Shown: positions 24,121-35,879 of the stretch, one piece after another
How positions within the stretch are numbered: position 1 is the stretch's first letter
Layout of the letters: each line of letters begins with the position of its first letter
Assembly (NCBI GenBank): GCA_026413185.1
Contig: CM048655.1
Location: forward strand, 50,801,018 to 50,865,017
DNA from: Pueraria montana var. lobata
Lineage: Eukaryota > Streptophyta > Magnoliopsida > Fabales > Fabaceae
Length of the DNA: 64,000 bases
Direction: 5' to 3'
Made by a program: the position numbers and the translations under genes
The notes under the pieces: generated by a model
What the model was told of the DNA's origin: nothing
What the model saw: only the letters and a program-made list of their open reading frames with translations
Database searches by the model: none

Positions 24121-25519
24121 TTTTTTTTTGGTTAGCAAAAGCAAATATATATGTAAGGGAAGGTACCAATGGTACCCCCAAGTAAATGTACAAAACAGAT
24201 CACCACTGGTTAAGCAATATTTACAGCATAAAGGCCTATAAATAGCCCTTAACCACGGACCAGAATGCTCAACTATAACTATATGTATTGACCAATAATA
24301 TTTGTTACAGCACTCCCTTCCTCTGTATTAAATAAATGGTAGCTACTGTCCACCCAAAAAACCAAAGTCACACCCTCTAAAGCCCTGTAAAGCCTCATCG
24401 TGGATGTTGATTGTTCAACCCCCTGTAGAGACCCTGTAGCAGATCCAAGTTCTTGTATACAGTGTTTCCATCAAACAGCAGTCATCCTTCACACGACAGT
24501 CACTTCTTTGTGTATGTTATGCATAATTCAGGGTTCACTGTCCACTCATAAAGCAAAAATTTACTCCCTTTAACCTTGGCATTTATCCATGTCCATGCTC
24601 TCAGTCTTGCCAAATCAAAAGTTTCATCACTAGTCACTGTATTATCTCTGAAAATAACTGCATTCCTCTGAGTCCAAATAGTCCATATTACAGCCACCCA
24701 CATAACCTTCCATACACTATCTTGTGTCCTCCCAAACTTCCAAAAGCAGTGTTGTAAAAAATGTTCCTCTGGTTGCCTTGGCAAAACTATCTTGATTCCT
24801 ACCCAACAATAGCATTTCCTCCACACTGAATCAGCGTGGGGACATTGGAAGAACAAATCGCTCGTTGTTTCATCACATGAGTTACACATAGGACAGACAG
24901 GTAAATCACATTGCAAGATAATATTCCTCCTAAAGAGATTAACTCTAGTGGGAATTCTATTTAACATCAGACGCCACACAAAATGTAAAGGGGTCGGCGT
25001 TGCAGGAATGTCCCAAAGTGTTTTGAACAAAGGCAAACCTGGGTCTAAGCTATGTTGCTTGACTATTGAATATGCAGATTTGACTAAAAAGGACCCTAAA
25101 TTCTCTCCCAACCAAACACGTTCATCATTCGAATTCCACTATCTATGCACTAAAGATATGTCCTGCAGCATTTCCTGAAGCAGCACCTCTTCCCACGCAA
25201 ACCACCTTCTTCTCCATACTAAGTTCAACTCTGTATTACCCTGTGCACCCAAACCAACATCACTGATTGTTGCCTGTGGATCCCTAGCATTAAGGAAAAG
25301 TTTGTTATATTTGTCTCCTAGTATCTGCTGCCCGCACCAGTTATCTAGCCAGAACTTTGTTGTCTAGCCATTGCCCATCTTCCACGCAACATTACTATCA
25401 AACCAGTTAATTGTCGCTTTACCTCTACATACTTTACGTAGGTCCTTCCACCACCATGAACTTTTCCCATTGCATGCCTCTGCATCCAAACCACTGATCT
25501 CGTCATACTTGGATGTTAG
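24121..25519 (-). pseudogene. L1-like LINE ORF2 3' half (split by the LTR element at 25520)
   Basis: On -, the reading from 25519 down continues the ORF2 frame that breaks at 39508. It includes WWWKDLRKVCRG, KFWLDNWCGQQILGDKYN and RRRWFAWEEVLLQEML. An open stretch at 24500-25111 then carries the reverse-transcriptase zinc-binding (zf-RVT) region: FVWRLMLNRIPTRVNLFRR, CPMCN and ETTSDLFFQCPHADSVWR. In-frame stops lie before TTKFW and in LVHR-WNSN. A poly(T) run at 24121-24129 on + is the likely poly(A) tail. It is a dead non-LTR retrotransposon, 5'-truncated beyond 39890. Confidence 0.85.
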
Positions 25520-26980
25520 TGTAACACCCCGTTACATTAGACATAAACCATACTAATATTTTTATTTATTTCAGTTATTATAAAATTGAGGGTAAATTTT
25601 TCGCGATTAAAAGAAACGTTTATAAAGCTTATTAAAACAATGAATTAATAAAAGTGACGTATAACATAATACAAGAATAAATACATAATTTAACAAGTAG
25701 AGAAGAATCATGTACTAGCTAGTCCTAACCCATACATTAATTATCCTAGTCAGAGCAGTACATGAATTCTTCCCTAACCCAAACATAATAATAAAACTGG
25801 CCTTCGAAGTTGTATCCTCGCATTGTCCTCTGCAACCTCTGAACCATCTGCACCGGTGGAGAGACTTGGTCGCTAGGAATGACCGTCATCTTCACGTATC
25901 CAATCAACAAGTACATACACAACAAGAAAGAGAAAGGAGTGAGACTTGATTCTAATATATATATGTATTAATAACGATATAACTACCGTCAATTAATAAT
26001 AGCGGGGGAACCTAGTATTCATCTAGTCATAACGGCCCAATTCCTATCAACTCAAACCTCTAGACGCAATATGGATCCATACTTCTCGGTTGGAAGTGAT
26101 TGGGAGTACATACGACTCAACCCATGGCAAAACCTTCATCTTCCACAGATGAACTCAAATTATCTCAATTCAGGACATCCACAGTCCTATATATAACTCA
26201 GGCGTACTCTCGCACCAATCAATGGAATGCTGAGCAGTTGTTGGGGTTGCCAAGCTTTGTCAGATGAAGTCCCCGACACAGGGTGCTCCCCCTGGCCCTT
26301 TAGTTACTTCATCACTCGACACCGTACCCCCTAGACTTCCGTCAGTGAGTCCCTGCCTTTCATTCCTCAGCTTGCCAAGCTGTGTCTTCCACTATAGGCA
26401 ACATGCCGCTGTATGATCCTCTCTTAACAGTACTCACACTAGAGTACTCATAATTCACTATACTCATCATCATTTGGCATAACATCTCTATCCCTCAGAC
26501 AGATAAATAATATATATCCAGTATACATCACCATTCACTATATCACATATAACATCACTGGTCTCCTTCATTGAGCACCAATACAGGGTAACAACACTTT
26601 TGTCTTACAGACAGATAAATAACATTGTCCGAATACGATCATCATATCATGTCAATACATTAAATTCATCATATCACATATGCATTGCACCACATCAAGG
26701 CATCTTATCATATATTAAGTATCTAATATAAAGATTTGTGTAATATTATAAGGCATTTAAGCAAGACATTAGTTACTTAATTTTTTTTAACTTTACTAAT
26801 CATTATTTTAATAATGAGCTAATATTTAACTAATCACTATTTGTATTAAAATCTTATTTAAAACTTGTCAAGTTAAATTTATTTGTTTTATCTTTTTCTA
26901 TGTCTAATCCTTTAAAAGAAATGACTTTTTAACTTACTATAAAGTATTTCTTGTACAAGCATAAATAGATTTTTAATATT

Positions 26981-27245
26981 GAAAAATTCCTTTCTAGTGT
27001 GAAAGATCAGATTGGACTGCAACCACAGAGCATACTCGGAGTTTTCCGCATATTAAGTTTAAAAGAAACATAAATATATTTTTAATATTGGAAAATTCCT
27101 TTCTGGTGTCGAAGATCAGATTAGACTGCAACCACAGAGCATACTCAGAATTTTCCAGGAATTAAGTTTATAAATTAATAGTAAGAAAATCCTTTTTCTT
27201 ATGTGGAAGGTCAGATGAAACTACAACCACAGAGCATACTTCAGA
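26981..27245. repeat. Three tandem copies of a roughly 100-bp unit inside the large LTR
   Basis: Copies start near 26981, 27091 and 27185. Each contains GAAAAT(T)CCTTT, then a GATCAGAT- or GTCAGAT-like stretch and CAACCACAGAGCATACT. Spacing is 94-110 bp and divergence increases in the third copy. No function is evident. Confidence 0.75.
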
Positions 27246-27910
27246 TTTTATTCTATTAATTTTAAAAACTTAGTTTATTTTAAATAAAAATTAATTTTTA
27301 TCATTACCTTCTTTTTAAAATTACTAAGAATAAGAACACAAAACTTTTCTTTGTAAATCCTTCATTATTAGATAGTTGTCATATATAAGTTTTTTTTTAA
27401 AAAGAAGTTACGTTTCTCTGTCTTCCGATAAAAATATAAAATTTATTTGATAAAAACTTTCCTATTATAATACCTTATTTGGTTAATTGAAATTTTACTC
27501 AATTATAACCTATTAACTCAAAGAGGCTGTGAGTTACAACTGTTAAGGGAATTTCAAAAATTTAGTTTTTATATCATTTTGACCCAATTAACTAAAAAGG
27601 ATATATTAAAAATATTATATATAATAATTAGATTTCAAGACACCAATTCCTAGCTTAGACTACTAGCTTTATACTAATATATTTAAAACTTGATTAGAAA
27701 TCTTTTCCCTTTTACCTTGTCCAACCTGAGACCAAATAAGGAGCAACAAGATTCATTTAATCTTTCTATTTCAAAAACTATGTTTCATTAATAGGATTAG
27801 GAGTGTAATTCATTACCACAAAATTCAACCAGTGTTTCTTTATTCTATGCTGAACCCGAGATCATCAAAGGTAAGCACAAGCAAATTATTTTCATTTTTA
27901 CTACTATATA

Positions 27911-28469
27911 TGTTCCTGCCAGAGGGTAGCGAGGTAATCTTCTGCTGATGTCTTTTGTTCAAGGCCTTCTGTAACTGTTCGAATCCTTCTATACGAATGA
28001 TGGGGGGTACCTACAAAAGGCACTCCAACGCTCAAGTCAGGTTTCGGCTCAGAGTATTTATGTGAGTAATAAATGAGGGTCAAAAGTCCTTTACCTTGAG
28101 GGGTGTACCCTCTTTTATACTTATCTTGTTGGGCCTGGACCCTTATGGGCCCTGACCATTCTTTAATGACTGATCCATATTGGTTAAGGTGGCTTAATTA
28201 TCTCCTAATCTCTGGTTTATCTCGATAATAGTCACTTAAAGGAATATGTATCGTCCGAATGTTGTGCTTAGTATTCGGTTGGGGTGGCGCCAAATACTCC
28301 CCATAATGGTGTTCGGCGATATAAGTAGTTGTTCGTTAGGGACAAGTGTTCGGCCAGATTTTGGCCGAACACCTGTATTCGGCCAGATTTTGGCCGAACA
28401 CCTGTATTCGGCTTCTCCGTGGTGGAAGGTATTGGCTACTCCTATAGCCGAATACCCCACCGGTATACA
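27911..28469 (-). repeat. 3' LTR of the gypsy element
   Basis: In + orientation it runs from TGTTCCTGCCAG to CACCGGTATACA. It differs from the right LTR by scattered substitutions. It also carries an extra copy of a roughly 32-bp phrase (GGCCAGATTTTGGCCGAACA and onward) that stands twice in tandem here (28353-28411) and once in the right LTR. Confidence 0.9.
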
Positions 28470-28481
28470 TGCCCCCCAGCC
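28470..28481 (-). other. Polypurine tract of the gypsy element
   Basis: On - the sequence is GGCTGGGGGGCA, directly abutting the first base of the 3' LTR. This is the expected position and composition for plus-strand priming. Confidence 0.75.
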
Positions 28482-28679
28482 TCGAATAATTAGTGATGAT
28501 GAAGAGGCTTTGATTCGAAAACGCACGTGTCGTTGTGTCGTTTCAAATCCTGCCATTATAACTGAAAAAGCTGTTTAGGTGATGGGATCGAGGAGTTGTG
28601 TTTTTATGAACTGTTAGATCGTGGTTAATCTAACGGTTGGCAATACTTGAACCCTTTGGACCGTTATGGGCTTGGGCCC

Positions 28680-28687
28680 TATAAATA
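28680..28687 (+). promoter_or_regulatory. TATA box of the antisense gene
   Basis: TATAAATA follows GGGCCC and lies about 200 bp before the open frame on +, just inside the 3' LTR. Transcription would start near 28715. The element therefore appears to contain an internal promoter opposed to its gag-pol transcript. Confidence 0.6.
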
Positions 28688-28877
28688 GGATGAGGGATGT
28701 CGTCTTTGCATCCCTTATTTACAATCCAGCAAATACTTCATTTTTCGCTCTCGGCCGAATACTTCTTTCTTGCTTCTTCCTTTTTCGTCTTAGCCAAGGT
28801 ACAAGAGTTCGGCTTTTTCTCTTTCATTTATCGTTACCACGAGTTCGTCTGGTCATAAGCTTTCCGGGGGAACCGAG

Positions 28878-30957
28878 GTGGTTGACCTTCGGTCATCTGC
28901 CTCAGCTAGTGAGGAGTCTTCAGCTTCTTCGTCTTTATTTTCGTCTTGTCCATCGTCGTCCCCCTCTTCGCCTCCTGTCGGAGAGGGGGTGGGTGATAAC
29001 ATAGTGTCCCATTCGGCTGGAAATGATGATTCCAGCCAAAAACCAAGGCGTAAACCTCGGGTTACACAAGGTAAAAGGGTGTTCCCGCCGATTACCCTTG
29101 AGGGGTACGAATGGGTACACGGGGAGGTTGGGTCCTACTGGTCTCGGTATGATGATAAGCGTAGTGTTTCCAACCTTGTAAATTATGTCGATATTTCTTC
29201 CATTGTTGAGGATGAGTTATGTCCTATAGCTTTACAGTGTTGTCGGCGTGAAACGAATGCCGAATTTGTCTTCATGGAAAAGGGTCCGTCCCCGAGGGAT
29301 TTCTTTTATATTTATGATTGCGTGTTCCACGACCTATATGTAACAGTCCCTTTTGATGATTTTACTATGGGGGTGCTTCGGGTTTTGAAAGTGGCACCCT
29401 CTCAGTTGCATCCGAACGGGTGGGCCGCGATCCAAGCCTTCCGTGCCCTTTGTATTTTTAATTTTATAGAGCATTCGGTGAGTGTATTTTTGTATTATTT
29501 TTGTACTCGGCCTAAGAGTGGTTTGTGGGTATCCCTAATAAGGAAACCGAAAAGGCCCTTATTCCAATCTTTTACCACCTCTTACAAAAATTTCAAAACC
29601 GGCTTCTTTAAAGTGGTAGTGAAGTCGAATATAGGGGCTAACCATTTCTATGATAGGGATGGGAAGCCCTTATTTCCTTTTTGTTGGGAGAGAAACCCTC
29701 GACGTTATGATAAATTTCCGAAATCTATGATGACCGAAAGGGAACGCGAGGACCTCCTCTTTCTTGAGTCCCTCCCCCAAAAGCTTTCGGCTAGGCAGCT
29801 CGTGGCCTTGTTTAATTCTTCAACTGTTATAGCCGATATGTGTGGTAAGGCCTCAGTTCTTTCTATTCTATTATTTGGTACTTGGTTCTTATGGCTGACT
29901 AAGTGTTTTGTGGGGTGTAGGTATTATGGCCGATGCGGGTGGTGATGTCCTTTCCTTCCGAAATGCTAGGAAGAATAGGGCTCAGGCTGCGGGGAACACC
30001 TTGGGCGTTGCTTCTGTTCCTCCTGTTGTGAAGCAACCAACGCCGAGGCCTTGTCCGGTGGATACCTTACCCCCTCTGGCAGGGGAAAAGAAAAGCAAGG
30101 ATAAAGATCACAAGAAAAGGCACCGAAGCCGTGAGGCCTCGGAGGAGGAGAAATCAAAGAAGCTGAAACAGCAAACATTGGACTTTTCAGCTTCAGGGTC
30201 GCTGGCTTCTATCCCTGTATTGACTGCCGAGGGCTTTTTCTCAAGGGATTTTCGGCCGAAGAAAATGGTTAGCTCTAGCGACATTTTCGAGGCTGGAAAG
30301 GATATCCTGAATAAGGCTGACGCCGCCTCCAACTGGTCGGCTTACTGTGAATTTCAGGCAAGGGCTTCGGCCATTGCTTATCATATGTTCACGACTCCGT
30401 TGAAGGAGACCGAGAAGCTGAAGAAGAGTTTGAAGGAATCCCAAGCTTCTAACCAACAAGCTTTGGAGGCCAACATAGCTCTAGCAGACGACAACACTTG
30501 TTTGAAGGACGAGGTGAAGCACCTTTTGGTTAACCTTAACGACTTGAACACCAAGATCCTAATGGCTGAAAAGGATGCTAAAATTCAAGCTGAAGAGATT
30601 GACGATTTGAAGGTGCTACTGGCTCAAGCTAGGGAGGAGAGGGACGCCAAATGCTCTACCAAGGAGCAAATTATTGGTTCGGAGCAGGATAAAATAATTG
30701 CCGAACATGAAGCCGGGTTCCTTCATGCTGTTCGGCAAATGTTGTTTTTCTATGACATCCGAAACCCTACGGTTTTTGACATGGACAAGGACGTCTTCCA
30801 AGGCCGCCTGCTTCCTATTGATAATATCGCTGAGGATGCGGTTCTTGAGAATCCTTTGCACCAGTCAGCTCCAGATGATGATGGTGACGCTGGGACAAAC
30901 GAGGAGAATAGGGAAGATGTTGCCGATGCCGTGGTCCAAGAGGATCCGGCTGAATGA
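28878..30957 (+). CDS. Antisense ORF (aORF) of the gypsy element, spliced: plant transposon-domain protein with coiled coil
   Basis: Exon 1 is 28878-29844 and exon 2 is 29921-30957, joined over a 76-bp GTAAGG...TGTAG intron that keeps frame (DMCG then IMADAGGDV). Together they give about 667 residues. Order: a Ser-rich N-terminus; a globular domain of the 'putative gypsy-type transposon' family (HDLYVTVPFDDFTMGVLRVL, HPNGWAAIQAFRALCIF, FPFCWERNPRRYDKFP); a basic NLS-like KKSKDKDHKKRHRSR; a coiled coil (about 430-590); and an acidic tail. Homologous ORFs are reported in Tat elements, but their role is unknown. The frame at 28878 opens with GTG, no in-frame ATG precedes it back to a stop at 28791, and AAG|GTACAAG at 28799 could be a leader intron donor. 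The true start is therefore unresolved. Both exons are free of stops, unlike gag-pol. Confidence 0.7.
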
Positions 30958-31196
30958 AACATTTGTTACTTGGGCCGTTAGAGCCCGTTTTTTGTTTGTT
31001 TTTCAAGAGAATTTTTTGTAACCTTCTTTTTTGTGATCAATGAAATAGTATTTACCTCTCGGCCTTCATTTCATGTATTTATAGTTAGAATGTTTTTGCA
31101 AACTTATTTGCTATCGATAACTTCGTAAGAATTGATTCCTTCCGTTATTAACTATGGAGATCAACGCTTGAGTTTTTTGTAAAGTTATTCCGAATA

Positions 31197-31622
31197 GTGC
31201 ACCCTTAGCAGAGTAGGAATGCTCGGGAAGGAAACCATTTGCAAGAAAATTCGAATGGTGCATCCTTATTCGAGTAGGAGTACTCAGGAGGGAAACCATT
31301 TGCGAGAAAATCCGAATGGTGCATCCTTAGCCGAGTAGGAGTACTCGGGAGGGAAACCATTTGCGAGAAAATCCAAATGGTGGTCCTTAGCCTAATAGAA
31401 GTACTAGGGAGGGAAACCATTTGCGAGAAAATCCGAATGGTACGTCCTTAGCTGAGTAGGAGTACTCAAGAGGGAAACCATTTGCGAGAAAATCCGAATG
31501 GTGCGTCCTTAGCCGAGTAGGAGTACTCGGGAGGGAAACCATTTGCGAGAAAATTCGAATGGTGCGTCCTTAGCCGAGTAGGAGTACTCGGGAGGGAAAC
31601 CATTTACGAGAAAATCCGAATG
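31197..31622. repeat. 61-bp tandem array in the gypsy 3' region (7 units)
   Basis: Units start at 31197, 31258, 31319, 31380, 31440, 31501 and 31562. Each follows the order GTGCGTCCTTAGCCGAGTAG, GAGTACTCGGGAGGGAAACC, ATTTGCGAGAAAATCCGAAT. The inner units are nearly identical and the first is most diverged. It lies between the end of the antisense gene and integrase. Such hypervariable arrays before the 3' LTR are known in Tat-type elements and can seed satellites. Confidence 0.9.
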
Positions 31623-31785
31623 GTGCATGAAAAAATAGACATATAGTAGGTAGAGAAGATAAGCTTCATTGATTTAATTGAAAAGGTGAGTCTCGTTAAA
31701 ACCTCCTCAGTAAAAACCCTTTCACATTTTTATAGGGATAAAAAACCGAGTAAGGAAAAAAAGAGTACAACACCCGGTTACATAA

Positions 31786-32760
31786 TCAACTAAAATAATA
31801 TTTAAGGTGTGTCGAGTTCCATGTTCTCGGCACCACCATTCCTGAAAGCTCTTCCAACTTGTAGGCGTCGTTGTTGAAGGTTTGCCGAATTCTGAATGGG
31901 CCATCCCAATTGGCGGCAAGCTTCCCTTCTCGGGTATCTCTTCGTGCCTCACCTTGCATTCTTAGGACCAAGTCTCCTTCTCTAAAATCCCTCGGCTTCA
32001 GCTTCAAGTTGAACCTTCTGGTCATTCTCTGCCTGCATGCTTCGGCATTGAGGCATGCTTGGTTGTGTACCTCCTCTACCAAGTCGAGTTCCCGTCTTAA
32101 AGAGTCTTCATTCTCGGCTACCTCAAAGTGTTGCTTCTGGAGTGAGGGTTCCCCTACTTCTACTGGTATCATGGCTTCGGTTCCATACACCATTCTGAAT
32201 GGTGTTTCTTTGATCGTTGTTTGTGGGGTGCACCGATAAGCCCACAAAATTTCGGGTATCTCTTCTGCCCACACGCCTTTAGCTGCACCCAGTCTCTTCT
32301 TTAATTCTCCCATGATGACCTTGTTGGCGGATTCAGCCTGTCCATTCGTTTGTGGGCGTTCGACCGAGGTCACCTTGTGTTTTATTCCCAGGCCTTCCAA
32401 GAAAGTATTCAATTTCTTGTCCGTAAACTGTAGGCCGTTATTGGTGATGATCACGCAAAGAATGTCGAAATGCGTGATTATGTTCTTCCATAAGAACTTT
32501 CATACATTTTGGACCGTGATGGTTGCTAGCGGTTCGGCTTCTATCCACTTTGTGAAGTAATCGACGGCTACTATCAGGAACTTGCACTGCCCCTTAGCTA
32601 TAGGAAAAGGTCCCAAGATATCGGTTCCCCACATAGCGAAGGACCAAGGTGACGAAATAGCGTGTAGTTCGTCGGCCGGCTGGTGAATGAGGTTACCATG
32701 CTTTTGGCACTGGCCGCACTTTTTTACATATTCGGCACAATCAGTTTTGAGGATCGGTCA
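31786..32760 (-). pseudogene. Integrase of the gypsy element (defective)
   Basis: On -, the zinc-binding end is visible (KKCGQCQKHGNLIH near 32700), then the catalytic core start GTDILGPFPIAKGQCKFLIV and DYFTKWIEAEPL. An open stretch at 31786-32454 carries the rest of the core (QTNGQAESANKVI with the catalytic Glu) and the C-terminal part (GPFRIRQTFNNDAYKLEEL). The second catalytic Asp is Asn (ITNNG where ITDNG is expected). Two stops interrupt the upstream part (near 32760 and 32495). There is no chromodomain. It cannot be active as it stands. Confidence 0.85.
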
Positions 32761-33690
32761 ATAATACCCTGCTCTGAGTACGCGTGTGGCCATTGTTAGT
32801 CCACCCGAATGCATTCCGCATATCCCCTCGTGCAGTTCTCTTATGACATATTCGGCCTGGTCTTTGTCAAGGCATTTGAGTAATGGTGTGGAAAACCCTC
32901 TTCTATATAGCTCTCCGGCAACCAGGACGTATCTTGCTGCCGTTGTTCGCAACTTCTTGGCCTCGCCTTTGTCTTCCAGAAGGGTGCCTTTAGACAGATA
33001 TTGTTGGATGTTGGCGATCCAATTGTCTTTAAATGCCAAGATTTGTAGGCACTCTTCGGTAGTCACACTTGGTTCTGGTAACGTCTCTTGAATGAATGTC
33101 CTTAGTTGCCTGAGCTTCCGAGTACTGGCCAATTTGGCAAGTTGATCAACTCGGTCGTTATGTTCTCGTGCCAAGTGCCTTACTTGGACCTCATCGAACT
33201 CTTGCTTTAGTTGCATGAAGGTATGGTAATACTTAAGCAACTGCGGGTCTTTGACCTGAAATGCACCATTAATCTGTTCGGCTGCGATTTGGGAATTGCT
33301 CCAATATTCTACTTTCCGAGCTCCCATTTCCCTTGCTAGTCTGAGTCCAGCCAATAAGGGCTCGTACTCGGCTTGATTATTGGATGCTTTAAATCTGAAT
33401 CTCACAAACTACTCGAGTCGTATCTTGTTTGGTCCTTCTATCATGATGCCTGCTCCGCTTCCTTTTCGATTAGACGATCCGTCAACGTGCACTACCCACC
33501 ACTCATCCTCAAAGCTCTCGGTCGGGTGTAATTCATTGAAGAAATCTGCCAAAAATTGTGCTTTGATGGGGCCTCTCAGCTCATACTTGATGTCGAATTC
33601 TGAAAATTCTACGAACCACGCCATCATCCTTCCAGCCAGTTCGGGCTTTTTTAGCACTTTCGCAATGGGACAATCGGTTCTGACAATCAC
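32761..33690 (-). pseudogene. RNase H C-terminal part and archaeal-type second RNase H (defective)
   Basis: The - reading from 33690 gives the end of the reverse-transcriptase-linked RNase H and connection (WFVEFSEFDIKYELRGPIKA). It then gives the second, archaeal-like RNase H typical of Tat elements: VVHVDGSSNRKGSGAGIMI, KASNNQAEYEPLLAGLRLAR and AREHNDRVDQLAKLA. A TAG near 33410 separates the two open stretches (MIEGPNKIRLE, stop). The third catalytic acid position reads NSQ where DSQ is expected. The protein therefore has at least two independent lesions. Confidence 0.85.
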
Positions 33691-35490
33691 CTGGTGCCTT
33701 TGGAAATACTGCCTTAGGCGTCTTGCTGCATTGACTAGTGCTTAGAGCTGCTTTCTCTATTGTTTGATACTTGGTATCGGACTCTTGTAGCACTCGACTG
33801 ATAAAATATATGGGAGCCTGACCTTCTTCATGTTCTTGCGCCAGCACTGCGCTGATGGCTTCTTGAGATACTGAGATGTAAAGTATCAGATTTTTTTGTG
33901 GGTCCGGTTTCTTGAGTATGGGTGGGGCCGGAAGGGTATTCTTTAGTTCTTGAGAGGCCTCTTCACATTGCAGGTTCCATGAAAAGTTCTTGTTCACCTT
34001 TAATAGTTGCATGATGGGTCTCGCCTTTTCGGCTATCCTAGGTAGAAATTGCGATAGGGAAGCGATTATTCCGGCAAGCCTTTGGACTTCCTTTGGCATT
34101 TTCGGGCTTCTCATTGAAATCACAGCTTGACACTTGTCGGGGTTTGCTTCTATGCCCCGGCATGTTAGCATAAAACCTAGGAATTTCCCTCCTTATACAC
34201 CGAAAACACACTTTTCGGGATTCAGACGCATGTTGTGCTTTCTGATTTCGGCAAAGATTTCTTCCAGGTCGCTCGTGTGCCTCTCGAGCTTCACAGATTT
34301 CACCACCATATCGTCGACGTATACCTCCAGGTTTCATCTAAGTTATCTTTGGAAAATCTTATCCATCAGCCTTTGGTACGTGCCTCCAGCGTTTTTCAAT
34401 CCGAAGGGCATAACTTTGTAGCAGTAGTTGGCTGATTCGGTTATGAAGGCCATTTTGTCTTCGTCTTGTGGATGCATTCAGATCTGGTTGTATCCTGAGT
34501 ATGCGTCCAAGAAACTGAGGCAGGAGTGTCCGACTACCCCATCGACTAATCGATCAACGTTTGATAGTGGGTATGCATCCTTTGGACAGGCTTTGTTCAG
34601 ATCCGTATAATCTGTGCACATTCTCCATTTGCCATTTGAATTTTTTACCATAACCACATTGGCTAACCAAGTGGTATATCTGACTTCTCGGATGAAGTGG
34701 GTCGTTATCAACTTAACTACCTCTTCTTCTACGGCTTTTCGTCTTTCTTCGCCCATTTTTCTTTTCTTCTGAGCGACAGGCCTTGCTTCTCGGCATATCG
34801 CTAGCTTGTGGCAGTGAAATGTCAGGTCGATACCCGGGATGTCCGAGGCTCTCCAGGCAAATAGGTCGGCATTTTTCCTCACAACATTTTGGATCTGAAG
34901 CTTGTCTTTTCTTGGCAAGTTGCTGCCGTGGTATGTGATTTGGGTCGCCGTTTTTCCAATCTGAAACGTACCGATCTCCTCATTTGGTTCGACCTGCTTG
35001 CCTTCTTCGGCTTGGGGGTCCAAGTCCAGGGTTAGAGCTGAAGGTTCGGCTGCCGATATCAAGTGTATCGCCCTATACTGTTCATCTTTCAGTTGGGTGA
35101 CTTTGATACTGGCCAGATAGCATTCCCTGATCGCCTTTTGGTCAGCATGAATTGTGATGACTGTGCCTCGGCACGAAGGGAATTTCATGGCAAGGTGTGG
35201 GGTGGAGACGATAGCTCCTAGAGCGTTCAGAGATGGACGTCCGAGCAGTATATTGTACGAGGTGTTAGCGTGCACTACTATATACTTGACTCTTATAGTT
35301 TTGTATTCCTTCTCCCCGAAGCTGAAAGTTGTGTCCAGCTCTATACACCCCCTGGTGTTAATCCTTTCTCCTGCGAATCCGACTAGAGGTTCGTCATAGG
35401 TCATAAGTTTCCCTTCTGGTATATCCAGCTGTTTGAAGGTACTCCAATACAAAATGTCGGCTGAACTCCCTTAATCTACCAGGATTATTC
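33691..35490 (-). pseudogene. Protease and reverse transcriptase of the gypsy element (defective)
   Basis: On -, the aspartic protease motif reads VD-stop-GSSADILYW near 35470; the D-x-G frame is recognisable but a TAA falls after the Asp. An open stretch at 34478-35452 contains NTSYNILLGRPSLNALGAIV and the RT N-terminal palm (RMCTDYTDLNKACPKDAYPL, SFLDAYSGYNQI). A TGA then follows, and RT resumes with MPFGLKNAGGTYQRLMDKIF. The catalytic YVDD (34311-34322) is intact, but stops occur just upstream and near 34190. The thumb and RNase H start continue to about 33740 (RGIEANPDKCQAVISM). Confidence 0.85.
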
Positions 35491-35879
35491 AGACTGTACA
35501 GTCTGCTATGTCTATACTGATGACCATTGGATCATCTTGCACGGGACCGAACCCTTGGAAGTCCGTGTCCGTGAATGTGATGGGCGGCATTTTTAGCTTG
35601 TTTACAGCCGATGTCATGTTGACTGATCGGACTAATCAGATATGCTTTTTCCTGGCCAATGACGTGTTTTCTCCTCCTACGAATCCTCCTGCAGTTGTAT
35701 TTATGACCTTTCGAGGTTTGGACGGTTTTGTGTCGTGCCGCTCCCGGGACCTGCTTCTTGGTCTTTCGGTCCTTTGGTCATGTTCTCGGTTGTAAGAGAA
35801 GTCCCTCCTGTAAGTTCTATCATCGTCTTTGTATTTCGAGAACTGTGACCTTTCGGTTCTAGGATCTTTGAGGAAATTT

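Noticed and set aside
29908..29945. Treating the two + frames at 28878-29945 and 29908-30957 as separate genes
   Set aside because: A GTAAGG...TGTAG intron at 29845-29920 joins them in frame, and neither has its own ATG start at the junction.
31197..31622. Possible CRISPR-like array
   Set aside because: The units are contiguous 61-bp direct repeats without unique spacers, inside a plant retrotransposon.
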